Shown here in pieces: positions 1-4,861 of a DNA stretch of 8,715 nt. Under the pieces are notes generated by a model. The model did no database searches. It was not told where the DNA came from and saw nothing but the letters and a program-made list of their open reading frames with translations. How positions within the stretch are numbered: position 1 is the first letter of the stretch; every line of letters begins with the position of its first letter. Made by a program: the position numbers and the translations under genes. This DNA comes from Deltaproteobacteria bacterium (lineage in GTDB: Bacteria; Desulfobacterota; GWC2-55-46), in contig JAUSLB010000202.1 of the NCBI GenBank assembly GCA_030646655.1, positions 1 through 8,715 of the forward strand, in the 5' to 3' direction.

Positions 1-525
1 CGGGTGAGAAAAATCTATGCTGTAGTCGATCGTAAGCACTATGTCATCAGCCGGCAGGAGCGCCACATACTTATCCCCGACAGCTACCCTAATGGGCCTC
101 TTTATGACGAAGTATCTCCTCGGGGAGGTGAGGGTCTCAAATCCCGCCCCCTCTATCAACTCGATAAAGTGCGAGGAGCTCCCGTCCATTATCGGGACCT
201 CGGGGCCGTCAAGCTCGACGATCGCGTTATCTATACCAAGCCCGTAGAAAGCCGCCATAAGGTGCTCGACCGTAGAGATCGTAACGCCGTTTAGCCCGAG
301 GGTTGTCGCATAGCTCGTATTTACGACGTTAGAGGCCTCCGCCCTTATAGCCGGGGCGCATGGCACGTCTTTCCTTACAAATGTAATGCCGGTATCCTCG
401 GCAGAGGGCAGGATCCTCACATTTATATCAAACCCTGTATGAAGCCCTATGCCTGAGAACCTTACGGCTTCCCTGATTGTCTTCTGCATCTTCATGCCGG
501 AGTATAACAGCAATATCTGTGCCAT
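1..525 (-). CDS. lpxC: UDP-3-O-acyl-N-acetylglucosamine deacetylase LpxC, N-terminal 175 residues (cut by window edge)
   Basis: LpxC is the zinc-dependent cytoplasmic deacetylase that carries out the committed step of lipid A synthesis. Reading the minus strand gives an open frame of 175 codons that runs off the window. It contains the family signature GIGLHTG (residues 25-31), STVEHLMAAFYGLGIDN (84-100) and LDGPEVPIMDGSS (105-117). Glu87 and His88 correspond to the catalytic Glu78 and zinc ligand His79 of the E. coli enzyme; the second His/Asp zinc ligands would lie outside the window. The start at 525 has an AGGA ribosome site 8 nt upstream. Two in-frame ATGs at 495 and 489 would fit the usual family N-terminus (M..QKTI) better but have no purine-rich site before them. 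The gene lies 99 nt downstream of DUF2905 on the same strand and is a host housekeeping gene, so it marks the flank of the phage insertion. Identity is very secure; the exact start is less so. Confidence 0.96.
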   Translation of the reverse strand, partial: MAQILLLYSGMKMQKTIREAVRFSGIGLHTGFDINVRILPSAEDTGITFVRKDVPCAPAIRAEASNVVNTSYATTLGLNGVTISTVEHLMAAFYGLGIDNAIVELDGPEVPIMDGSSSHFIELIEGAGFETLTSPRRYFVIKRPIRVAVGDKYVALLPADDIVLTIDYSIDFSHP

Positions 526-559
526 AAATAAAATCCTAATAATTCAATCGGTTAAGTAG

Positions 560-588
560 CTTATAGGTTCCGGGAAATGTATTATTAA
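560..588 (-). promoter_or_regulatory. candidate sigma70 promoter for lpxC
   Basis: In the 99-nt gap before lpxC the minus strand carries TTAATA (583-588), a 17-nt spacer and TATAAG (560-565). The -10 matches consensus at 5 of 6 positions and the -35 at 4 of 6. Transcription would begin about 27 nt before the lpxC start, leaving room for its AGGA ribosome site. The gap is AT-rich, so chance matches are possible, and lpxC may instead be co-transcribed with DUF2905. No terminator hairpin is seen in this gap. Confidence 0.3.
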
Positions 589-624
589 TACCACAAGGCG
601 CTTAAAAATCTCATTTCTGCAACA

Positions 625-834
625 CTATCTACGGGTAAAGAAGTAGAGTATGAGCGAAAGGATTATGCTGATTACGATAGAAGTGGCAAGCGGGAAGTAG
701 AAGACGAAGTTGTCCCGCTTTATATAGATATCTCCGGGCAGTTTTCCGAGGAACGGGATCCTTGGCGCGAAGGTAAGCATAAGCCCGATGATTACGATTA
801 CAGCCCCGATTACTATGAGGGTCCTTCCGAGCAC
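625..834 (-). CDS. DUF2905 family small membrane protein
   Basis: This 69-residue protein has two hydrophobic segments (about residues 3-23 and 46-67) joined by a short polar loop with the family signature P-FLGKLPGDIYIKRDNF (about 26-43) and FYFPL (45-49). That layout and length match DUF2905, a widespread bacterial inner-membrane family of unknown function. The start is GTG; the frame upstream has no alternative ATG, GTG or TTG before a stop at 868-870. Starting later would remove the first membrane segment. There is no Shine-Dalgarno sequence before the GTG, but a perfect-consensus promoter lies just upstream, so the mRNA may be leaderless. It is a host gene by family distribution and probably the first gene of a unit leading to lpxC. 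Its role cannot be stated. Confidence 0.88.
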   Translation of the reverse strand: MLGRTLIVIGAVIVIIGLMLTFAPRIPFLGKLPGDIYIKRDNFVFYFPLATSIVISIILSLILYFFTRR

Positions 835-841
835 TGAGCTA

Positions 842-871
842 ATTATAATCGTAAGGAAGAAGGGATGTCAA
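842..871 (-). promoter_or_regulatory. perfect-consensus sigma70 promoter driving DUF2905
   Basis: On the minus strand TTGACA (866-871) and TATAAT (842-847) are both exact consensus hexamers, separated by 18 nt. Transcription would start about 6-8 nt below the -10, at roughly 834-836, which is the GTG start codon of DUF2905. The promoter marks host sequence and sets an upper limit for where the phage can end. Confidence 0.8.
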
Positions 872-932
872 GGAAGGGGGGCGGGATAAGCAGATTATGA
901 ATCGCTAAAAGGTTTAGGAAAGGATTGAAGCT

Positions 933-953
933 CCCCTGCAACAAGATGCGGGG
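933..953 (-). terminator. terminator-like hairpin at the end of the phage late operon
   Basis: A GC-rich stem pairs CCCC+GCA (933-936, 938-940) with TGC+GGGG (947-953), with one bulged base and a 6-nt loop. It lies 18 nt past the holin stop codon on the transcribed strand. No U-run follows on that strand, so it is not a textbook intrinsic terminator and may leak or be Rho-assisted. Confidence 0.35.
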
Positions 954-971
954 GATGCTCGCTATAAGCTA

Positions 972-1397
972 TCACCTCCCCCACACCACCTCCACCGCCT
1001 TTTCCACAGACCTGCCACCAAAATAAAATGTAATCACAACTATCATAACTTCCTTGTGTATGTCAGAGAGCGGAATCAGCGGGAACCCGAGATAAGGAGC
1101 CAGAATAGTCCACGCAAAGATACCCAACATGACAAAAGACCACGCGGGCCTGTGGGTCACTGTCAATACCCGTGTCCAGTTTGGAGAATCCCCCGCCTCT
1201 TTCCCTGCAAGCTCCCTCGCGCCCTGAACATCAATGATAGCCGCCCTGTACTCCTCTATGGCAAGCCTTCCTGCCTCTATCCTAAACTCTGCCTTCTCCT
1301 TCTCGCCCATTGAGGACGGCAAATATTTATCCGCGAGCCTGCCGACGACCTTGCCGACCGTATTCTGGATGATATCTCCGATCAAAGGAGTTGCCAT
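972..1397 (-). CDS. phage holin of the GTA 3TM family
   Basis: This 141-residue protein matches the layout of the 'holin of 3TMs, for gene-transfer release' family (GTA_holin_3TM), which makes inner-membrane holes that let the lysin reach the cell wall. It has an N-terminal amphipathic part beginning ATPLIGDIIQNTVGKVVGRLADKYLP, an acidic/basic middle (31-72), hydrophobic segments at about 82-103 and 112-128, and the characteristic FYFGGRSVEKA end (124-134). Only two strong membrane segments are obvious; the third may be the N-terminal helix. The start has a GAGGGG ribosome site 6 nt upstream, and that site overlaps the stop codon of the DUF5675 gene 10 nt away, so the two are probably translationally coupled. 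It is the last gene of the late operon. The family also occurs in ordinary prophages, so this does not by itself mean a gene transfer agent. Confidence 0.85.
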   Translation of the reverse strand: MATPLIGDIIQNTVGKVVGRLADKYLPSSMGEKEKAEFRIEAGRLAIEEYRAAIIDVQGARELAGKEAGDSPNWTRVLTVTHRPAWSFVMLGIFAWTILAPYLGFPLIPLSDIHKEVMIVVITFYFGGRSVEKAVEVVWGR

Positions 1398-1407
1398 ATT
1401 AAACCCC

Positions 1408-1809
1408 TCAAATAACCCACTGTATTTTCAGCTCGAACTCGTCCATCCCTTTTAGCATCTCCATCATCTCCTTAAAACCCTCTTTGCTCGAAAGCACCGC
1501 TGGAACCCCGTTAAGCCTCCCGAAGCTCTCCCCCACAAGGATACAGCCGTGCGTGTCTTCTTCAGTATTTCCCGTATGAAGGAGTATGTGCGACCTTCCG
1601 GGTACATTCGCCACCTCGAAGGTCTCACCGAACTTAGGGGAGATTACCCGCCTGCAGGCATAGGTATTTTCCGGGATGCAGGAGGCGTTCTTAAGGTTAT
1701 CCCTCCACGGGTCTTCGAGGGTTAAGGCAAACGGAGTCCCATAGATAATCAGCACCCCGAAAGTGCCCCCGTCATTAGAGGCTACCCTCTTTAATACAAG
1801 AGATGTCAT
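1408..1809 (-). CDS. DUF5675 family protein, possible peptidoglycan-active lysis protein
   Basis: This 133-residue protein has the DUF5675 pattern: LTLEDPWRDN (29-38), SCIPENTYACRR (43-54), SPKFGETFEV (57-66), NVPGRSHILLHTGN (68-81) and THGCILVG (86-93). The His78 ... His87-Gly-Cys89 arrangement is reminiscent of the His/Cys active-site motif of YkuD-type L,D-transpeptidases. No signal peptide or membrane segment is visible. Neighbours are a small one-TM protein upstream (9 nt gap) and a holin downstream (10 nt gap), which is the usual place for a lysin, and no other lysin gene is in the window. The ribosome site is weak, suggesting coupling to the gene before it. Family assignment is good; lytic or wall-modifying activity is my inference from motif and context. 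Confidence 0.8.
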   Translation of the reverse strand: MTSLVLKRVASNDGGTFGVLIIYGTPFALTLEDPWRDNLKNASCIPENTYACRRVISPKFGETFEVANVPGRSHILLHTGNTEEDTHGCILVGESFGRLNGVPAVLSSKEGFKEMMEMLKGMDEFELKIQWVI

Positions 1810-1818
1810 CGTTACGGC

Positions 1819-2043
1819 CTACTTTATCGTGAGGTGGTTTATTACGTAGATGTAAGCGTCCTTTATTATCCATAGCGCGAGCGCCCCGCATATCCAGAGG
1901 AACGCCCTCACGGCGCTCTTTTTGGTCTTCAAAAGGTCTTTCACAGCCTGCTGCTCCGAGCGGGTCATGTGGCACTCCGGCTGATGCTCTTTTAGCTCAA
2001 GGGCTATAAGCCTCGCGAGCTCTCTCGGCTCTATCTCGTGCAT
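1819..2043 (-). CDS. small single-TM phage protein in the lysis cassette
   Basis: This 74-residue protein has a soluble N-terminal part with HQPECHMTRSEQQAV (20-34), a basic stretch KTKKSAVR (39-46) and one membrane segment (about 46-62). The layout recalls small XhlA-like or holin-accessory proteins coded beside phage holins, but I do not recognise a named family. Its ATG overlaps the stop codon of the previous gene by one base (TAATG), and AAGGA lies 7 nt upstream, so coupled translation is very likely. The Cys24/His20/His25 cluster could be a metal site or chance. A second holin, an antiholin or a membrane anchor for the lysis complex are all possible. Confidence 0.7.
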   Translation of the reverse strand: MHEIEPRELARLIALELKEHQPECHMTRSEQQAVKDLLKTKKSAVRAFLWICGALALWIIKDAYIYVINHLTIK

Positions 2044-2393
2044 TATATTTTCCTTATAAGCTCCCTCAGCTTGAGGCCTGTTGGGACCGCAAAGCCCTGC
2101 GACGGAGCCAATTCTTTTGAGGTGTCGACATCAAAAGCCTGCATCACGTATTCCGCCCTGTCGATCTTGACAATCGCGGGCTGTCCTGTAGCCGGGTCTA
2201 TCACCGCCCTCGGCCCGCTTGCCGCCTCTATCTCCATGGCGGTCAAGGTATCTATGTTTATCCAGCACTGCTCTGACCCGGCAGGGATGGAATCGTAACT
2301 TACGATGGGCGAGCCGCTCTCAAGCGGCAGCGTATCGGCGCAGTAGCAGGCACGGATCTTTCCATTCGGTTCGTGAAGGACTTCTATGAACAT
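2043..2393 (-). CDS. hypothetical phage late protein downstream of the fibre gene
   Basis: I do not recognise this 116-residue protein. It is soluble, mostly beta-like in its first half, with a Cys pair CYC (16-18), an INIDTLTAMEIEAASG stretch (45-60), a proline/glycine-rich turn DPATGQPAIV (66-75) and a basic C-terminus LRELIRKI. An AGGAGG ribosome site lies 6 nt before the ATG, and the stop overlaps the next start by one base. Its place right after the HDHDG fibre-like gene and before the lysis genes fits a small tail-fibre subunit or a fibre-assembly protein; that is context only. Confidence 0.75.
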   Translation of the reverse strand: MFIEVLHEPNGKIRACYCADTLPLESGSPIVSYDSIPAGSEQCWINIDTLTAMEIEAASGPRAVIDPATGQPAIVKIDRAEYVMQAFDVDTSKELAPSQGFAVPTGLKLRELIRKI

Positions 2394-2408
2394 TTAAGGC
2401 CTCCTGAT

Positions 2409-2864
2409 TTAGTTTATGTGATAGTCCCAATAGACGGTAATATCGGTATTTGACCCGGGCCCGAGAATAAGCGCAATCTCCCTGTATGTCCCCGGGGCGG
2501 ACTGGTCGTTCGTCCTGCACTCAAGCCTTGCCGGGGCAGAGCCCGCGTTATTGATCGTAATGTGAGGCATGTGGCTGTACCGGGCTATAGATATATAGGC
2601 GGTATTGCTCGAGCCGTTTATGTTGAAACTTCCCTGCGCAAGCTTAAGCTTCGCGACCGTCACGACGGAATCAGCGAGAACGACGCTTTTGCTGTTTATC
2701 CCGTCGTGGTCGTGGTCGATCGCCGGGGTAAATGAATTCCCGAGCCACTCCTTAAGGTGAACAAGGTTCTGCCGGATGCCTTCCATGAGTGTAACGTCTA
2801 TGGGGCTGTCCGCGTCCGTCTGGCCCGAAGTGATATTATTCCAAGAGTATGTCGGCTCTGCCAT
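2409..2864 (-). CDS. small tail-fibre/appendage-like protein with HDHDG motif
   Basis: This 151-residue protein begins MAEPTYSWNN. An N-terminal helical part (DVTLMEGIRQNLVHLKEWLG, 23-42) precedes DHDHDGINSKSV (50-61), a His/Asp motif often seen in phage fibre-like proteins after a short attachment helix. The rest (62-151) is beta-rich, with NNAGSAPARLECRTND and a WDYHIN end, suggesting a compact head domain. It is short for a full fibre, so it may be a tip or adaptor piece. I chose ATG at 2864 rather than TTG at 2867 because AAAGGAGG (2870-2877) is 5 nt from the ATG and only 2 nt from the TTG. It follows a 250-nt non-coding gap, unusual in this tight operon. Receptor binding is an inference. 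Confidence 0.72.
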   Translation of the reverse strand: MAEPTYSWNNITSGQTDADSPIDVTLMEGIRQNLVHLKEWLGNSFTPAIDHDHDGINSKSVVLADSVVTVAKLKLAQGSFNINGSSNTAYISIARYSHMPHITINNAGSAPARLECRTNDQSAPGTYREIALILGPGSNTDITVYWDYHIN

Positions 2865-3003
2865 CAAATCCTCCTTTGATTGACATTTTCAACTGCGGCT
2901 TGGCCGGAATGAGTGTCAGAACTCTATTCTGCTGGCAAGGGAATCTCTCGTTGATATAGCTCGCCTTGTCACTTCGTGAGCCGGCGAGCATCCAGACGTC
3001 CAT
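2836..3003 (-). CDS. doubtful 55-codon ORF in the gap, overlapping the fibre-like gene start
   Basis: An ATG at 3003, immediately after an in-frame TGA (TGA GGC ATG), opens a 55-codon frame starting MDVWMLAGSRSDKASY and ending DILLE in another frame inside the fibre-like gene. The only ribosome-like sequence (GAGG) is too close to the ATG. A 55-codon frame can easily occur by chance, and it runs through the 2959-2989 hairpin and the fibre ribosome site. I recognise no family. It may be a decayed gene or nothing. Confidence 0.15.
   Translation of the reverse strand: MDVWMLAGSRSDKASYINERFPCQQNRVLTLIPAKPQLKMSIKGGFDGRADILLE
2870..2877 (-). promoter_or_regulatory. strong ribosome binding site that sets the fibre-like gene start
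   Basis: AAAGGAGG on the minus strand ends 5 nt before ATG at 2864. That is the usual spacing, whereas the in-frame TTG at 2867 would be only 2 nt away. It therefore supports the ATG. Confidence 0.8.
2959..2989 (-). repeat. stem-loop 1 in the hub/fibre gap
   Basis: Arms GCTCGCC (2959-2965 on plus) and GGCGAGC (2983-2989) pair fully over 7 bp. After a 3x3 internal loop, TCAC (2969-2972) pairs with GTGA (2976-2979) around a 3-nt loop. No U-run follows on either strand, so it is not an obvious terminator. The G+C-rich two-step stem is the most structured element in the gap. Confidence 0.55.
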
Positions 3004-3044
3004 GCCTCACAGATCGCCCGGCTTTTCAAGTCTCGCAATTTACC

Positions 3045-3067
3045 CCCCCCGTCATCATTATGGGGGG
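3045..3067 (-). repeat. C-run/G-run inverted repeat
   Basis: A run of eight C (3043-3050) and a run of six G (3062-3067) can pair over 6 bp around an 11-nt loop. On the transcribed strand G8 follows the loop. Homopolymer runs of this length are prone to slippage; any effect on expression here is unproven. Confidence 0.45.
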
Positions 3068-3073
3068 ATCGCC

Positions 3074-3103
3074 TTAGCAGGTTGTCTTTCAACAGCCTGC
3101 TAA
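3074..3103 (-). repeat. near-perfect inverted repeat just after the hub gene
   Basis: TTAGCAGG (3074-3081) and CCTGCTAA (3096-3103) are exact 8-bp arms. The pairing extends by TGT/ACA (3083-3085 with 3092-3094) after one mismatch, giving a 12-position inverted repeat with a 6-nt loop. It lies 14 nt past the hub stop codon, where a terminator or mRNA-stabilising hairpin would sit, but no U-run follows. The GCAGGCTGTTGAAAG core also resembles sequences I recall near insertion-sequence ends in environmental Proteobacteria; I cannot verify that here. Confidence 0.55.
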
Positions 3104-3117
3104 CGAACGGAAATCCG

Positions 3118-4839
3118 CTACCAGATATAATAGCCGTCCGCCTGAGCGTTGTTCACCTTATTATCCGCCCCTCCCACAAAGCCCCAACGCCTCTGTTCCG
3201 CTGAAGCCGACTGGTAATCCGGGAAGCCGGCTGGCGCGATAAAGCCGTACAGCCTGAACATGCGGGTCTCGATCGCCTCGCAGCTCACCTTGTGCGCCGT
3301 GAAATCCGGCCTTACTGAAGTGAGCATCACCCGCTCTTTTACCCACTTTTCCGCTCCGAACCCGGCGGCCTCATCGGTGGTCAAATCTTTTATATCCGCC
3401 GGCCTTATAAATTGGGAATTGAACGCGGCGTTATTCAAGTCTATGTCGAACGAGACAGCAGCGACCGGGTCCCTGTAGCGGTTAAGTATCTTCTGTGCGA
3501 GGGAAGAGGCGAACTTATCCCCGTCCAGAGGAGCTATTGAGACAGTATCGTTCTGGTCCGCCTGCGGGAGTTCCCCGGTAACGGCGATTACCCTTGTGTA
3601 TTTTGTCTTATCAGAATCAAAGAGCTGGTATTTGCCGTCCTTAGAAAGCCTTATCGCCTCCCCTGCCGTGCCGCCGGGCGCCGTCCAGCTTAATGTATTC
3701 GCGCTCTTTACATAAGAAAGGGTACCTGCCCCTGTCCCATTGGCCTTCGAGACATGATAAAGCTTAACGCCGCTGATATTCGCCTGCGTGTATGTCCTTG
3801 TCCTGATCCATTTGCTCTTTATTACCCTTGTGCTTATCTCGTCCCAGCGGGAGGGGTCCTGCGACTCCCCGTCGGCCGCGATATAGGCAGCCTCGTAGTT
3901 CTCCTCCTTGTCGCTTCCGGATTCGTCGTAGTCGTAATAGACGATTATGCGGTTATAGAAATTATCCTTGTACCCGCTCTTTATGCTTAAAGTGTCTTGG
4001 AGGATATTGTTCTCATCCGTCCATTCCTCTACGGTTTCAGACGGCGTGGGCGGGGCAAATACCTTGAAGTTTATCTTCTCCCCGTCGTGGACTATGAAGG
4101 AATTGGTCTCTATCTGCAGCTCGTTTAAATACTCGTTGGCCTCCCGGGGCTCGGTTAAAACCCTGTCGAATGTCCAGCCCTGAAGCCACCTGTCCCTTTC
4201 AGAGGCAAACCCGGATGAATCGACATAATCAGCCCCTATCGAGAGCCTGTTCAGGAGCATATCGGCCATTATATCCGCGGGGTTCGAGCTCCGGTAATCT
4301 ATATACTGCGTTTTTGACGAGTTCTCGACCGGCAGTTTGGATGAGGCGCTCTTCAGATCATCCGCAACCGTTACCGTAAGCTCATCCCCCTTCCTCGACC
4401 AGTCGAGCACCTTGCCGGCGAAGGTGGTTGCGTAATCCGAATAGGTGAACCCCTTTGAGATAAAGCCGTCCTTACGGAGCGCCCGGCGGTTCTTGAGGTG
4501 CTCGTCTTTTATGAGCCCCTTGAAATTCTCCCTCCCTGCTATCGCGAAAGTAAGCTGGCCTCTTGTCGAATATCCGCTCTTGGGGTCTAGTTTATTCTGG
4601 AGGGATGAGACGGACTTAAGCGCCGGGACTACCCCGGGCATCTCATCGCTTCCCCATGCGAAAAGCGTTCCGTCCGCCTTATAAGACCCGTCCGCGAGGA
4701 AGCGCGTAATGACCGGCCCGCCTGCCCAGAAGCCGAATCTTACGACGCCGCTATCGAGGGTAAGCTCCACCACGACATTCGGCGTATTTACGCCCTTCTT
4801 AAGCTCTCCCAGATATTTTGGTGTAAGCTTTATAGCCAT
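3118..4839 (-). CDS. phage tail hub / baseplate protein
   Basis: This 573-residue protein resembles tail-tip hub proteins that close the tail tube and hold the spike. The N-terminal part (about 1-165) is beta-rich, with VVVELTLDSGVVRFGFW (22-38), TRGQLTFAIAG (92-102) and LTVTVADDLK (154-163). A middle helical/mixed part (175-262) has ADIMADMLLNRL (188-199) and YLNELQIETNSFIVHDGEKINF (237-258), typical of gp27/Tal-like hubs, where one subdomain links to the tail tube. Residues about 355-438 look like an inserted beta-domain. After it, LAQKILNRYRDPVAAVSFDID (447-467) resumes the hub pattern, and the C-terminus reads YGFIAP ... YYIW. Start: AAAGG lies 8 nt before ATG. It is 22 nt downstream of the tailspike gene. 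Hub role is inferred from layout and gene order; no enzyme motif is visible. Confidence 0.72.
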   Translation of the reverse strand: MAIKLTPKYLGELKKGVNTPNVVVELTLDSGVVRFGFWAGGPVITRFLADGSYKADGTLFAWGSDEMPGVVPALKSVSSLQNKLDPKSGYSTRGQLTFAIAGRENFKGLIKDEHLKNRRALRKDGFISKGFTYSDYATTFAGKVLDWSRKGDELTVTVADDLKSASSKLPVENSSKTQYIDYRSSNPADIMADMLLNRLSIGADYVDSSGFASERDRWLQGWTFDRVLTEPREANEYLNELQIETNSFIVHDGEKINFKVFAPPTPSETVEEWTDENNILQDTLSIKSGYKDNFYNRIIVYYDYDESGSDKEENYEAAYIAADGESQDPSRWDEISTRVIKSKWIRTRTYTQANISGVKLYHVSKANGTGAGTLSYVKSANTLSWTAPGGTAGEAIRLSKDGKYQLFDSDKTKYTRVIAVTGELPQADQNDTVSIAPLDGDKFASSLAQKILNRYRDPVAAVSFDIDLNNAAFNSQFIRPADIKDLTTDEAAGFGAEKWVKERVMLTSVRPDFTAHKVSCEAIETRMFRLYGFIAPAGFPDYQSASAEQRRWGFVGGADNKVNNAQADGYYIW

Positions 4840-4861
4840 TATTTAAACCTTTAGGATTTAT

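Larger units (their letters stand above)
2865..3117 (-). other. hairpin-rich gap between hub and fibre-like genes
   Basis: About 250 nt separate two late genes in an operon whose other gaps in this stretch are 0-22 nt. The gap holds three inverted repeats (2959-2989, 3045-3067, 3074-3103), a C8/G8 homopolymer, and one weak short ORF. I find no promoter with good hexamers, no tRNA shape and no transposase fragment. It could be a structured leader for the fibre-like mRNA, a small RNA, a mini-transposon remnant or a decayed gene. Confidence 0.6.

Noticed and set aside
4..294. Plus-strand open frame of 96 codons over lpxC
   Set aside because: It lies antisense to an lpxC frame with clear catalytic motifs and has no recognisable family; it is a shadow.
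825..850. tRNA-like string TAGCTCAGTG near the DUF2905 start
   Set aside because: It resembles a D-arm only locally; no acceptor stem, anticodon arm or T-arm follows.
2640..2651. Perfect palindrome AAGCTTAAGCTT
   Set aside because: It falls in the coding sequence for a plain KLKL stretch of the fibre-like protein; codon repetition explains it.
3045..3067. C/G inverted repeat as an intrinsic terminator
   Set aside because: The loop is long, the stem is a simple homopolymer and no U-run follows on the transcribed strand.
2409..3117. Diversity-generating retroelement around the fibre-like gene
   Set aside because: No reverse transcriptase, accessory gene or template/variable repeat pair is visible in the window.
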